64,000 nt of DNA from Acidimicrobiia bacterium (GCA_022828135.1 JAJEJB010000015.1:1-64000), one strand, 5' to 3'; counted from the first letter of the stretch, positions 52,662-62,267 are shown. Numbers and translations: made by a program. The notes: a model not told the origin generated them from the sequence alone.

Positions 52662-53729
52662 TCAGAGCGCTGGCGCCACGCCGATGCCGTAGCCCGGCGG
52701 AAGGCTCATGACCCCGGCGACGACAGGAGGCAGGCCGGCAACGTCCTCCGAGAGCAGGCCTGCGGTGGCCAGGCCGTGGGCCCGGCCGGCCGGGGCGGCG
52801 GCGTCCACGGCTGCGGCGACGTGCAGGGCGTGGGCGATGCCCACGGCCGAGTCGAGGAACGAGGTCACCGTCACGGATGCCCCGGCCTCGTGGGCCCGCG
52901 CCGCAATGGACAGGGCCACGTCGGGGCCACCGAGGGCCTGCGGCTTGACGATCAGGGTGCCGACCCCAGCGTCCAGCGCTCGTACGGCGTCGGACTCGCT
53001 GCAGATCGACTCGTCGACCGCGACTGGGATCGGGCTGCGCCGGCTCAACACCGCGATGGCGTCGATCCCGGCGACCGGCTCCTCGCAGTAGGCGATTCCG
53101 CAGTCATGCACTCGGCCCAGAACGCTGAGGGCGGTGGGCTCGTCCCAGGCGCCGTTGGCATCGAGACGCAGTTCGGCATCTGGGCCCAGCCCGGCGCGTG
53201 CGGCTCGGGTCCGGTCAGCGTCGACCTTCGGATCGACCGCGCCCACCTTGAGCTTGACCGCCTTGAAGCCGGCCTCGACTGCATCGTGCGCGGCCTGCTC
53301 GACCTCGGACGGCTCGGGCGCGGATATGAGAGCGTTGACAGCCACCTCGGAGGCGGGAGCGAAGGTCGGGCTGGCCACCAGGCGCTCGACCAGCGGCTGT
53401 TCGGCGCGACGGGCCTGGAGGTCAGCCCATGCGCTCACCACGCCCGCCCTCGCGTGCGGCGTGTCATGCATCGCGGTTAGGAGGGTGTCCAGTGCGGCCT
53501 CGCCGCCGCGAACAACATCGTTGGAGACGCTTCGCAGCGCGGTCTCAGTGTCGAGCAGGCTGGTGCGCGACCATCCCGGCAGCGGGCTGGCCTCGCCCCA
53601 ACCGGTGACTCCGTCCGCGGTGAGCGAGACCAGGAACCCGGCCCGGAACCGGATCGAGACCCCGCCGGTCACGAGCGGAGCATTCAGGGCCAGCCGGAAG
53701 GGGTGGAGTTCGACCCGCAACCCGGTCAC
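52662..53729 (-). CDS. menC: o-Succinylbenzoate synthase
   Basis: 355 aa enolase-superfamily enzyme. Catalytic Lys in FKAVKLKVG; metal ligands in LRLDANGAW, YCEEPV and VAVDESI; second Lys in LIVKPQALGG. It dehydrates SHCHC to o-succinylbenzoate in menaquinone synthesis. Context (menH, menD, isochorismate synthase) supports MenC over other enolase-family functions. The start overlaps the menH stop by 4 nt. Confidence 0.87.
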   Translation of the reverse strand: MTGLRVELHPFRLALNAPLVTGGVSIRFRAGFLVSLTADGVTGWGEASPLPGWSRTSLLDTETALRSVSNDVVRGGEAALDTLLTAMHDTPHARAGVVSAWADLQARRAEQPLVERLVASPTFAPASEVAVNALISAPEPSEVEQAAHDAVEAGFKAVKLKVGAVDPKVDADRTRAARAGLGPDAELRLDANGAWDEPTALSVLGRVHDCGIAYCEEPVAGIDAIAVLSRRSPIPVAVDESICSESDAVRALDAGVGTLIVKPQALGGPDVALSIAARAHEAGASVTVTSFLDSAVGIAHALHVAAAVDAAAPAGRAHGLATAGLLSEDVAGLPPVVAGVMSLPPGYGIGVAPAL

Positions 53730-54655
53730 GAGTCGCCTCCTTCTCCGGCCCTGCCTGCCTCGACCCCGTTAATGAAGTCTGCTACCGCCGCTGCAGCCGC
53801 GTCGGGCTGCTCTATGTGCGCAGCGTGTCCAGCGCCAGCGATGCGGGCGACACCGGACCGGGGCAACCCGGCTGCGAGCTGGTCCGCGATGGCACAGAAC
53901 TTGGCGTCGTGAGCACCGACCAGCAGCCGGGTGGGCGTGTCGCAGTCCCCCAGACGTTCGTGCAGCGGTTCCATGGCTCCGGTGCCCCCGGCCAGCAGGC
54001 TGCGGGCCAGGCCTCGGGGGTCGGACGCCAGGCGCTGGGCTCGGACGGCTCGCAGATGGGCATCGCCCAGCGCGGCCTGTCCCGCGAACAGGGGGTCGGC
54101 CATCCACTCGTCCACGAAGACTTCGAGGTCCGCAGCGACGTACCGGGCACGGGCCTCGTCGGCCTCGGCCCGCAGCCGACGCTCGGCCGGGTCTGCGATT
54201 CCGGCTGAGGCTCCGATCAGGGTCAGCGACCGCAGCCGCGGCGATGCCGCGCATCCGAGCGTCAAACCAACCCGGCCACCCATCGAGTAGCCGACCAGAT
54301 GGAACGTCCCGCAATCGAGCGCATCGGCGACGGCGAGCACCTGCCCGGCCATGGCCTCGACCCGGTAGAGGTCGAGATCGTCGGGCGCGTCGGAGTCTCC
54401 GTGCCCCACCAGGTCCGGGGCCACCACTCGCAGCGCCGGGCGGGACGGGTCACCTTCCGCCAGGCGCTCGATCAGTGGAGCCATCGCTCGGGCAGAGCCG
54501 GTGAACCCGTGCAGCACCAGGACAGGCACGCCGTCAGCCGGACCGGTCCATTGCACGGCCAGTTCCACGCCCCCGGCCTCGACACGCGTTCTATTCGAGG
54601 TTCTAGGCCCTATGGACGGATAACCGCGCACAGAATGGTCAAGGGCCATCAGCAC
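53726..54655 (-). CDS. menH: MenH-like SHCHC synthase (alpha/beta hydrolase)
   Basis: 309 aa (ATG at 54649 is an alternative). VLVLHGFTGSARAMAPL is the oxyanion segment, the nucleophile is Ser in LVGYSMGGRVGLTL, and the catalytic His is in IAGAGHAAHIEQPD. It eliminates pyruvate from the MenD product. It overlaps menD by 17 bp and menC by 4 bp, which supports this role within the operon. Confidence 0.83.
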   Translation of the reverse strand: MLMALDHSVRGYPSIGPRTSNRTRVEAGGVELAVQWTGPADGVPVLVLHGFTGSARAMAPLIERLAEGDPSRPALRVVAPDLVGHGDSDAPDDLDLYRVEAMAGQVLAVADALDCGTFHLVGYSMGGRVGLTLGCAASPRLRSLTLIGASAGIADPAERRLRAEADEARARYVAADLEVFVDEWMADPLFAGQAALGDAHLRAVRAQRLASDPRGLARSLLAGGTGAMEPLHERLGDCDTPTRLLVGAHDAKFCAIADQLAAGLPRSGVARIAGAGHAAHIEQPDAAAAAVADFINGVEAGRAGEGGDS

Positions 54656-56447
54656 CCCGATCGGCGACCAGGGCTCGTCGGGCCGCTTGCTGGGCCACGG
54701 CGGTCAGGGCACGGCGCTGGGCCACATCGTCGTCACGGTCGATGTCGACGACCAGCAGGTCGACGCCCGGAGTTCGGGCCGCGGCCGCAGCGCCCACCGC
54801 GTTCCCCAACTGGCCGGCCGTGGATACTCGATGAGCCCGGATGCCGCCGAACCCGTCGAGACGGCACAGGTCGAGGCCGTGCGACGTGCGGAACAGGCGC
54901 TCGAAGTCCCGGGCCGCAATGCGGTCGGCCACGGGCAGCAGCGAGAAGATCTCGCCGCCGTCGTTGTCCACGCACACTGCGACCAGATGCAGTCCGAGGC
55001 GGGCCGCGGCGGCAAGGCCGCTTAGGTCGTGGAGCAACGCCAGATCCCCGGTGTATAGAGCGACGGTCCTGGACGGGTGGGCCGCCGCGATGCCCAGGGC
55101 GGTGGAGGCGCTGCCGTCGATGCCGGCCGCGCCCCGGTTGGCCGAGCAGACGACCGATCCGGTGTCGAACACGAAGGAGTCGAGATCCCTGACGGGCATC
55201 GAGTTGGTCGCAACCAGCACGGCGCCGTCGGGCAACCCGCCGGCGAGGACCCGAGCGGTGCGGGCCGACAGCAACGGACCGTCGTCGACGGCGGCTCCGA
55301 CCGCTTCACGGGCAGCTGCGTCGAGTCTCGACCAGGTGTCGAGCCATTCGCCGGGAGCGTCGCGACCGGGCGGGGCAGCACCGGCCGTGATCGAACTCAG
55401 TGCCTCCGCGGCGGCCGGGACGTGGCCGGTGAGCCGGAACACGGCCTGCTCCCAGCGATCCTCGGGGTCGATGAGCACCACGTGGCGCGGGCGGGTGCGC
55501 TCCAGCCAGAGCCGGACCGGCTTGGTGGTGACCGTGCGTCCCACCAGCACCGCCACGTCGGGTCGCAGGGCCTCGGCGAGGGCCTCGTCGGCCAGCAGGT
55601 GGTCGGCGGTAGCGACCACGTACCCTGGCCCTCCGGCACTGCCGGCCGTGCCGGAGCCGCACCGAATGTGGGAGATGGGCTCACCGATGAGAGGCCAGCC
55701 GGCCCAGGACGCGAACCGCCTCGCTTGCGCGGCCCACTCCGGTTCCCGGTCCAACCCCCCACCCGGCCATGGCCCGACCACAACGACTCCCCGCTCGCAC
55801 TCCGCGGCGATTCCAGCCAGGTCGGACAACTCCTTGGCCGGGTCCAGATCTTCGTCGCCGGCCGTGCGCCCCGCATCGACCTCCGCCGGGGACTCCCCTT
55901 GCACCGGCACCGTCGACACCGGTTCCAGTGGCTCCCGCAGGGGCCAGTTGAGATGGACCGGCCCGGGGTCGCGGCCCGAAGCCGACGCCACGGCCGCCTC
56001 GGCCCATCCGGCGGCGGCACCGGGACCGGCCTCGTCGGGCACCGGCAGGTCGATGCTCAAGCGCACCGCGGTCCCGTACAGGCCCACCTGGTCGATGGTC
56101 TGGGGCGATCCCCAGCCCCGCAGCTCCGGGGGGCGGTCGGCGGTGCACACGATCATGGGAATGCCCGCGTGGGAGGCCTCCACCACCGCGGGGAGGTAGT
56201 TGGCGGCCGCGGTGCCCGAGGTGCACACCAGCACCGCGGGCCGGCCCGAGGCCCGGCCCATTCCGAGGGCGAAGAATCCTGCGGAGCGTTCGTCGAGCTG
56301 GATCCAGGTGCGGATCCCGGGCTGGGCGTCGAAGCAGAGAGTCAACGGAGTCGAGCGCGATCCGGGGCTGATCACGGCGTCGGTTACCCCCAGAGCCGCC
56401 AGCCGGGCCGCGAAGGCCGCGACCGTGCGGTAAACGGCGTCGGTCAT
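54639..56447 (-). CDS. menD: SEPHCHC synthase MenD
   Basis: 602 aa from ATG 56447. ThDP-dependent enzyme: AVISPGSRSTPLTL, LDERSAGFFALGMGRASG (ThDP glutamate region), LVCTSGTAAANYLPAVVEA, and the C-terminal VCVDNDGGEIFSLLPVAD carrying the Mg2+/diphosphate site. It joins 2-oxoglutarate to isochorismate, the committed step of menaquinone synthesis. It follows the isochorismate synthase by 35 bp. Confidence 0.92.
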   Translation of the reverse strand: MTDAVYRTVAAFAARLAALGVTDAVISPGSRSTPLTLCFDAQPGIRTWIQLDERSAGFFALGMGRASGRPAVLVCTSGTAAANYLPAVVEASHAGIPMIVCTADRPPELRGWGSPQTIDQVGLYGTAVRLSIDLPVPDEAGPGAAAGWAEAAVASASGRDPGPVHLNWPLREPLEPVSTVPVQGESPAEVDAGRTAGDEDLDPAKELSDLAGIAAECERGVVVVGPWPGGGLDREPEWAAQARRFASWAGWPLIGEPISHIRCGSGTAGSAGGPGYVVATADHLLADEALAEALRPDVAVLVGRTVTTKPVRLWLERTRPRHVVLIDPEDRWEQAVFRLTGHVPAAAEALSSITAGAAPPGRDAPGEWLDTWSRLDAAAREAVGAAVDDGPLLSARTARVLAGGLPDGAVLVATNSMPVRDLDSFVFDTGSVVCSANRGAAGIDGSASTALGIAAAHPSRTVALYTGDLALLHDLSGLAAAARLGLHLVAVCVDNDGGEIFSLLPVADRIAARDFERLFRTSHGLDLCRLDGFGGIRAHRVSTAGQLGNAVGAAAAARTPGVDLLVVDIDRDDDVAQRRALTAVAQQAARRALVADRGADGP

Positions 56448-56482
56448 GGCTGGGCCGCTGGTCGGGCGACGGCGGGCACGAG

Positions 56483-58378
56483 TCAGCCCTCGTCGATTAC
56501 GTCCAGGAGGGCTCGGAGTTTGTACGCCGTCTCGGTGAGCTCCTCCGCCGGCCGCGAGTCGGCCACCACCCCGGCCCCGGCGAACAGGCAAGCTCCTTCC
56601 GGCCCGGTCAGCGCGCAACGCAGGGCGACTCCCATCTCGCCGTTGCCGTCGAGGTCGCACCATCCCACCGGGGCCGCATACCAGCCCCGGTCGAAGCCCT
56701 CATGGCGGGCGATGAACTCCAGGGAGGCGCCGGTTGGGGCGCCCCCGACGGCTGCAGTGGGATGCAGCACGCCCGCGGCCCGCAGCACATCCATGTCGCT
56801 CGCTCCGGTCCGCCGGCGCTGCACCTCCGCGGTGATGGGCGTGTGCAGGTGCTGGACACGATTGAGACGCATCAGTCCCGGCTCGGCCGGCGCCGGGTCC
56901 ACCAGACCCAGACCGGTCAGCGCCTCGGTGATGCCGTCCACCACGAAGCGGTGCTCGGAACGGTTCTTGGCCGAGGCCAGCAGCCCGGCAGCAAGACGCT
57001 CGTCCGCTTCGGGGGTGTCACCCCGGGGGGCGGTGCCGGCCAGAGCAGTGGTGTGCAGCCGTGAGCCGTCGAGCGTGACGAGTTCCTCGGGGGTAGCCCC
57101 CAGGAAGGTCGTCTCGCCGACTGAGAACGCGAAGGTCGCGCAAGCCGGGTTGCGCTGCCGGAGCCGGTCGAGCACCGCGACCACATCAAGGCCCCGATCG
57201 AGCGTCAGCGTTCGGGCCAGCACCACCTTTTGGAAGGCACGCCGGCCGATGGCGGCGACGGCTTCGGAGACGAGAGCCTCGTAGTAGTCGTCACGGTCGC
57301 ACTCCACCGAAGCCGCAGCCCAGTCGGCAGTAGCCGGCAGCGGCTCCACCTCGAAGGCTGCCAGCTGCCGCTCCAGCGCGGCTTCGGCGGCTGCTTCGTC
57401 GCCGTCGGGGCCGACCCGGGTTGCGGCCAGCACCCAGGTGCCGTCTTCACGATCGATCACGGTCAGCTCGGGCAGCACCATCCGGCAGTCTCCGAACCCT
57501 CGCCAGGACGGGCCCCGGTGCGGACTCCCGCTGTCGTTGTTGCTGCGTGGCTGTGAGTCGTTGCCGGCGGCTTCCCTGTTCGCGGTGAACGAGAACCCGC
57601 CTACCAGCACCGGGGCCGGGCCCTCTGACTGCTCGTCGCGCCGGATCCGGGCTGCCAGCACGGCCCGAGCCGCCGAAGCGGCCGAGAACCGGTCGTTGCC
57701 CGTCGGCTCGATGGCCTCGACTTCGCCGATGGCCGCCACGCCCACACCTTGGTCCGGTCGCAGCCACACGGTGCGCAGGCGGTCGGCGCCGGCCGAGGCA
57801 TAGACCGCGAGCGGGTCGACGCGCCTGTGGAGGCGTCGTGTCCTGACGAGGATGGCACCGGCCGCGATGGCAGGATCGTCCGCTACCCGGGCCATGGCCC
57901 TGGCCCACAGGGTCCTCTCGAAGTGGCCGACCACGAGCTTGGTGGCCACCGGGACGAGCCGGTTCACGCTGGCAACCAGCGCGGCCCGGTCCGGGCTGTC
58001 CCGCTTGATGTGGCGCTTGAGCAGGTCGATGGCGTCGTCGATCAGGTTCTCGACGTTGGTGACGTGGCGCATGGCCAGGGCGGCCAGCTCCTCGATGGCC
58101 ACGCCCTCGCCGACCAGGGTTCGGGCTGCGGCCAGCACGGCGACGTCGTCGGAGCCGAAGAGCTCGCCTTCAGAGCCGTTGTCCAGAGGCGCCAGCAGAC
58201 CGGCGTCTATCACGAGGTCGACGACGAAGGCGGGAACGTCGGCCCGTTCGGCGAGCTCCGCCCGGTCGAGCAGGAGACCGGCTTGATCGGCTTCAGCCCC
58301 GGCGGCGCTGTCCGGCACGCCCACCATGCTACGAGTCTCGGCCCGGAGCGGACCGCAGGAGTCCGCCCGGCCGGTCAT
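56483..58378 (-). CDS. menF: Isochorismate synthase with N-terminal MerR-like domain
   Basis: 631 aa. Residues ~36-110 read as a MerR-type winged HTH (LLLDRAELAERADVPAFVVD ... GLLAPLDNGSEGELFGSDDV), and 110-165 as the helical tail of actinobacterial MerR regulators. From ~185 to the end is a complete chorismate-utilising enzyme: KVVLARTLTL, FLGATPEEL, HTTALAGTAPRG, LMRLNRVQHLHTPI, HPTAAVGGAPT and GVALRCAL. It converts chorismate to isochorismate for MenD. The join shows no stop or frameshift. The start may be the later ATG at 58324 (MVGVPDSAA). It is divergent from the DUF2269-like gene, 24 bp away. Confidence 0.82.
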   Translation of the reverse strand: MTGRADSCGPLRAETRSMVGVPDSAAGAEADQAGLLLDRAELAERADVPAFVVDLVIDAGLLAPLDNGSEGELFGSDDVAVLAAARTLVGEGVAIEELAALAMRHVTNVENLIDDAIDLLKRHIKRDSPDRAALVASVNRLVPVATKLVVGHFERTLWARAMARVADDPAIAAGAILVRTRRLHRRVDPLAVYASAGADRLRTVWLRPDQGVGVAAIGEVEAIEPTGNDRFSAASAARAVLAARIRRDEQSEGPAPVLVGGFSFTANREAAGNDSQPRSNNDSGSPHRGPSWRGFGDCRMVLPELTVIDREDGTWVLAATRVGPDGDEAAAEAALERQLAAFEVEPLPATADWAAASVECDRDDYYEALVSEAVAAIGRRAFQKVVLARTLTLDRGLDVVAVLDRLRQRNPACATFAFSVGETTFLGATPEELVTLDGSRLHTTALAGTAPRGDTPEADERLAAGLLASAKNRSEHRFVVDGITEALTGLGLVDPAPAEPGLMRLNRVQHLHTPITAEVQRRRTGASDMDVLRAAGVLHPTAAVGGAPTGASLEFIARHEGFDRGWYAAPVGWCDLDGNGEMGVALRCALTGPEGACLFAGAGVVADSRPAEELTETAYKLRALLDVIDEG

Positions 58379-58402
58379 CGGTCATCGGGATAGAGTCGGC
58401 CC

Positions 58403-58861
58403 ATGGTCTTCGCTGCGGGCACTACCGCCTACAACATCGTCGAGTTGTTCCACGTTCTAACGGTGCTGGTGGCGCTCGCCCCGGTGTTCGTCCATCCGCT
58501 GCTGCGCAAGCAGATGCAGTCGGCGGGCGGCTCCGCGCACCAGCAGCTGGTCGTGGCCATGGCGTCCAACGCACGGCGCCTGTACGGGCCGGCGCTGATC
58601 GTGGCCGGCCTGCTCGGCATCGCCATGGTCGAGATGTCGGAGGACGCGATCTCGCTGACGGAGGGCTGGGTGATCGCCGCCATCGTGATCTGGGTGGTGA
58701 TGAACGGCGTCCTTCACGGCATGATCCGGCCCGCGCTCAAGGCCCAGGGCATCGAGGGGGCGTCTCCGGCGACGGACAAGCGCCTGGAGGTGGGGTCGGC
58801 CCTGCTGTCGATCGGGTTCACGGTCCAGCTGATACTGATGATCTGGCAGCCCGGAGGCTGA
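58403..58861 (+). CDS. DUF2269-like small membrane protein
   Basis: 152 aa with four hydrophobic helices: IVELFHVLTVLVALAPVFVH, LYGPALIVAGLLGIAMV, WVIAAIVIWVVMNGVLHGM and VGSALLSIGFTVQLILMIW. The arrangement and the FHV...F/H residues in helix 1 resemble the DUF2269 membrane family. Function unknown. It is divergent from the menaquinone operon and convergent with the YibE/F gene. Confidence 0.65.
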   Translation: MVFAAGTTAYNIVELFHVLTVLVALAPVFVHPLLRKQMQSAGGSAHQQLVVAMASNARRLYGPALIVAGLLGIAMVEMSEDAISLTEGWVIAAIVIWVVMNGVLHGMIRPALKAQGIEGASPATDKRLEVGSALLSIGFTVQLILMIWQPGG

Positions 58862-58927
58862 GCACCCGGGCGCTGCGCCCCCCCTATCGCGCTGTCGGCC
58901 CCGACTCCGGAGCCGATGGTGGTCGCT

Positions 58928-60259
58928 TCACCATTCGGGCTCGTCCTGGTCGGGAGCGAAGTCCGCCCATCGGGGCGCCGGTGCAGGATCGGCGGACCCG
59001 GCCGCGGCTTGCCCCTCCGGTCGAGTCCCATCGGCCGACTCGGCTGATTCCGGGGTGCTGGCACCGGCGTTCACCAGCGCCGCCAGCACGGTCGTGACCG
59101 GCACGGCCGCGACCAGGCCCAGCGAGCCGCACAGCGTCCGGACGATCTCCACCGCGATCAGCTCGGAGTTGGCCACCATGGCCAGCGACTGGTCCGACAC
59201 CGCGAACAGCAGCACCAGAGGAAGGCCCGCGCCCGCGTAGGCGAGCAGCAGCGTGTTGACGGTGGCCGCGATGTGCTCCCGCCCGACCCTGATGCCCGAC
59301 GCGATGATTTCCCGCCTTGGTAGGTGGGGGCTGTGGTAGCGCAACTCCGCCACAGCTGCGACCTGGGTGACCGTCACGTCGTCGAGTGCGCCCAGCGCGC
59401 CGATGATGGCCCCGCCCAGCAGGAGCGAGGCCAGGTCGACGTCGCCGGCGATCAATGGCAGGGTCAGACCCTCCTCGGTGGCCAGACCGGTGAACTCAGC
59501 GAGTCCGAAGAAGATCCACGACAACCCCAGGGTCAGCCCCAGGGACGCGAGGGTGCCGGCGAGGGCCACGGTGGTGCGCGGGTTGAGGCCGTGGGTGAGG
59601 TACAGGCTCACGAACGCGATCACCGCGGCGGCCACCACCGCCACCAGCACCGGATCGTTGCCGTCGAGCACGGAGGGGGCGACGAAGGCGATCAGCACCA
59701 CCAGCGTGGCCGCCATCCCGACGAGGGCCAGGGCGCCGCGCAGGCGCCCGAGGGCCACCACCACCAGGGCGAACAGCCCGGCGAGCCACACCAGCGGCGT
59801 GCGCCGATCGCGGTCGACGAAGAAGTAGTAGTCGTTGGAGGCCTCGTAGCCGACGATCACCTTGTCCCCCGGTGAGATTCGTATGGAGACGCGGTCGTAC
59901 TCCAGGTTGAACTCCGGCAGGGCGACCTTCGTACCTTCAGCGGGGCCCTCGTCGACACGGGTGGTGATGGTCCTGCACGCCTGGGGATCGTCGGGAGCCG
60001 AGTAGCTGCACACCCGGTCGGTGACCGCGGTGACGGTGGCGGCCAAGCGCTGGTACGCGAGCCCTATCTCGTCGGCCCGCTCCTGGGCGGCGTCCCGGCC
60101 CGCTCCCGTCGGCCACAGCAGCACCAACCCCACGGCCGCGGCCGCACCGGCGAGAGCGACGAACACCAGCACGGAGCCCAGCACCCGGTCGCTCCGCCAA
60201 GCCTTCCAGCCGCCCCAGAGGCCCGGTCCTGGCCGGTGCTGGTTCGAGCCGCCACCCAT
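58928..60259 (-). CDS. YibE/F family membrane protein
   Basis: 443 aa from ATG 60259; an in-frame ATG at 60286 would add nine residues. N-terminal anchor at ~25-48, an extracytoplasmic segment to ~135, then seven or eight helices in the YibE/F pattern (GALGALDDVTVTQVAAVAEL, HPR-like LPRREIIASGIRVGREHIAA). The C-terminal ~45 residues are Glu/Asp/Pro-rich and cytoplasmic. YibE/F proteins are uncharacterised permease-like proteins, with some reports linking them to metal or export functions. Confidence 0.82.
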   Translation of the reverse strand: MGGGSNQHRPGPGLWGGWKAWRSDRVLGSVLVFVALAGAAAAVGLVLLWPTGAGRDAAQERADEIGLAYQRLAATVTAVTDRVCSYSAPDDPQACRTITTRVDEGPAEGTKVALPEFNLEYDRVSIRISPGDKVIVGYEASNDYYFFVDRDRRTPLVWLAGLFALVVVALGRLRGALALVGMAATLVVLIAFVAPSVLDGNDPVLVAVVAAAVIAFVSLYLTHGLNPRTTVALAGTLASLGLTLGLSWIFFGLAEFTGLATEEGLTLPLIAGDVDLASLLLGGAIIGALGALDDVTVTQVAAVAELRYHSPHLPRREIIASGIRVGREHIAATVNTLLLAYAGAGLPLVLLFAVSDQSLAMVANSELIAVEIVRTLCGSLGLVAAVPVTTVLAALVNAGASTPESAESADGTRPEGQAAAGSADPAPAPRWADFAPDQDEPEW

Positions 60260-60319
60260 GGGCACGATTATGACCGCGATTAGCATCGGCAGGTCGCAGC
60301 ACCTGGGAGGCGAACGGCG

Positions 60320-61366
60320 ATGAGCGAGTTTCCTGAACTGGGCTTCTATGCACTGGCGGGCGAGCCCGGCAGTTCGCGGGACCTGCTTCAGGAGGTGCGT
60401 GACGGCGAGGCGCTGGGGCTGGGAACCGTGTTCATATCCGAGCGCTACAACAAGAAGGAGGTGGCCGCGCAGTGCGGGGCGGCGGCCGCCGTCTCCGAAA
60501 CGATCACCATCTCGACCGGCGTCACCAACAGCAACACCCGCCATCCGCTGGTGACCGCCGCGTTCGCCCGCACGATGCAGAGCCTCACGGGCGGACGCTT
60601 CGTGCTGGGCATCGGGCGCGGTGTCCCGCTGCTGCAAACCGTGATGGGCATCAACCACATCACGACGGCCGAGATGGAGGACTTCGCCGGGCTGATGCGC
60701 CGGCTGTTCCGGGGCGAGTCAGTGGTGAACCACGACGGACCGGCCGGGCGCTACCCGTTCCTGCGTCTCGATACTTCGCTCGACGAGCACCTGCCCATGA
60801 GCCTCGCCGCCTTCGGCGAGAACACGCTCAAGCTTGCGGGCCGCTGCTTCGACGAGGTGATCCTGCACACCTACTTCACCGACGAGACGGTGGCGCGCTG
60901 CGTGGAGACGGTGCGGTCCGCGGCCGAGCGTGCGGGCAGGGATCCCGCGGCGGTCCGGGTGTGGTCGTGCTTCGCCACCATCGGCGACCACCTGCCCTAC
61001 GAGGCCCGGATGATGAAGACGGTGGGGCGGCTGGCCACCTACCTGCAGGGCTACGGGGAGCTGCTGGTGAACACCAACCGGTGGGACCTCGCCGCACTCC
61101 AGCGATTCCGGGAACATCCGGCGGTGGCGACGCGCCGAGGAGCGATCGACGCCGGAGCCACTACGGAAGAACTCGAGCAGCTGGCCGAGGTCATCCCCAC
61201 CGAGTGGCTCGCCCCGGCCGCCACCGGCACGCCCGAGCAGTGCGCCCAGGCGGTGCAGCACCAACTCGACCTCGGCTGCGACGCCGTCATCATGCACGGC
61301 GCCACCCCACAAGAACTAGAGCCGGTAGTAGCCGCCTACCGCGACCGTCGACGCGACACGGACTAG
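60320..61366 (+). CDS. LLM-class F420-dependent oxidoreductase (TIGR03857-like)
   Basis: 348 aa luciferase-like barrel. It opens ELGFYALAGEPGSSRDLLQE, then LGLGTVFISERYNKKEVAA, and ISTGVTNSNTRHPLVTAA, typical of the TIGR03857 group that uses coenzyme F420 in actinobacteria. GRFVLGIGRGVPLLQ and AAFGENTLKLAGRCFDEVIL complete the fold. It is divergent from the YibE/F gene with a 60-bp gap. The substrate is unknown. Confidence 0.83.
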   Translation: MSEFPELGFYALAGEPGSSRDLLQEVRDGEALGLGTVFISERYNKKEVAAQCGAAAAVSETITISTGVTNSNTRHPLVTAAFARTMQSLTGGRFVLGIGRGVPLLQTVMGINHITTAEMEDFAGLMRRLFRGESVVNHDGPAGRYPFLRLDTSLDEHLPMSLAAFGENTLKLAGRCFDEVILHTYFTDETVARCVETVRSAAERAGRDPAAVRVWSCFATIGDHLPYEARMMKTVGRLATYLQGYGELLVNTNRWDLAALQRFREHPAVATRRGAIDAGATTEELEQLAEVIPTEWLAPAATGTPEQCAQAVQHQLDLGCDAVIMHGATPQELEPVVAAYRDRRRDTD

Positions 61367-61382
61367 CCGGCTCGACGCCGTC

Positions 61383-61715
61383 TCAACGATGGCCCGGACT
61401 CACCCAGGTGAGCCAGACCGTCATCTTCTCATCATCGATGCAGTACCAGATCCGGCCCGATCCGGTGACCTCGTATTGCCACTGCTCCATCTCCACACCA
61501 TTGATGTGGCCCACACGAAGCGGACCCTTCAGCCGATGCTGCCTGCCGCTGCGTCGACGCGGCTCAGCCGCAAGCACCTCCCACGCCGCCCGCGCGCTTG
61601 AGGGCGACTCGCGACAGACTTGCTCCCACCCCTTCGCGGACACATTGTCCTCGAAACGGATGTCCCATTCGCCGCGACGCGGCGGAGGAGCGACCCGATC
61701 GCGCCGACGCGGCAT
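61383..61715 (-). CDS. RelE-like toxin of a toxin-antitoxin pair
   Basis: 110 aa from ATG 61715. EWDIRFEDNVSAKGWEQVCR, then QHRLKGPLRVGHINGVEMEQ, then WQYEVTGSGRIWYCIDDEKM and VWLTWVSPGHR. The order (Arg/Lys-rich strand, WQYEV, RIWY) is that of a recurrent actinobacterial RelE/ParE-like toxin of this size. It begins 5 bp after the antitoxin stop. mRNA cleavage or gyrase inhibition cannot be distinguished. The longer upstream frame overlaps the antitoxin and is not used. Confidence 0.65.
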   Translation of the reverse strand: MPRRRDRVAPPPRRGEWDIRFEDNVSAKGWEQVCRESPSSARAAWEVLAAEPRRRSGRQHRLKGPLRVGHINGVEMEQWQYEVTGSGRIWYCIDDEKMTVWLTWVSPGHR

Positions 61716-61720
61716 CGGGT

Positions 61721-62083
61721 CTAGACAACAGGTCTCGGTACGCGCTCGCCGTGTGCCGACCGTGGCCCAGTGAGCCGCCTCGCGAGCTCGGGATCCAAAT
61801 GGATCTCCGCCGTCACCCGCCACTCCCGCAGCGCCTGCTCGACAGGCCCGAGATCGTCGGTCTCGGCCGCCTCAGCCATCAGCCGGGACATCTCCTCAGC
61901 GAACAGCCTCCTGTCGCACTCGGGCATGACATCCACCCACGACAACTCGCCTGGAGCGTTGCTGTCGACTTCATCAGAACTGCTGTCAACTGAGCGGGGG
62001 TCGACATCACTGCTCACGGCGGGAGCATAGTCCGATCCCGCGTGGCGGACCTGAGCGACTCCGGTCGCAGCCTTCCCAGTCAT
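61721..62083 (-). CDS. Putative antitoxin partner of the RelE-like toxin
   Basis: 120 aa from ATG 62083 with the ribosome site GAAGGAG a few bases upstream. The first ~45 residues are Ser/Asp-rich and probably flexible. The rest is helical: SWVDVMPECDRRLFAEEMSR, then DDLGPVEQALREWRVTAEIH. The order antitoxin then toxin, with 5 bp between, fits a type II module. The family assignment is weak and rests on context. Confidence 0.55.
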   Translation of the reverse strand: MTGKAATGVAQVRHAGSDYAPAVSSDVDPRSVDSSSDEVDSNAPGELSWVDVMPECDRRLFAEEMSRLMAEAAETDDLGPVEQALREWRVTAEIHLDPELARRLTGPRSAHGERVPRPVV

Positions 62084-62267
62084 CACGTCTCCTTCTACTC
62101 CTCGCATCCTGCGTTCCATAACAGATAATACATTGTCAAGAGAGAACAATACTCAATCATTATCAACTTTCAACCGAATCGAGAACCCGAGCCGCTGCCG
62201 CTCGCAACTGACGCTGTATTCGCTGCGAGTGATCGCAGCTTGTTCCCACCGCCTACGATGCCCGCCG
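62084..62267. promoter_or_regulatory. AT-rich divergent regulatory region between the antitoxin and hsdR
   Basis: 62100-62170 is the AT-richest part of this end. ATTGT (62132-62136) and ACAAT (62146-62150) form an inverted repeat with 9-nt spacing, overlapping TTGTCA on the plus strand and TTGACA on the minus strand. It is a plausible shared operator for the antitoxin and hsdR transcripts. I cannot assign clear -10 elements at proper spacing. Confidence 0.4.
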
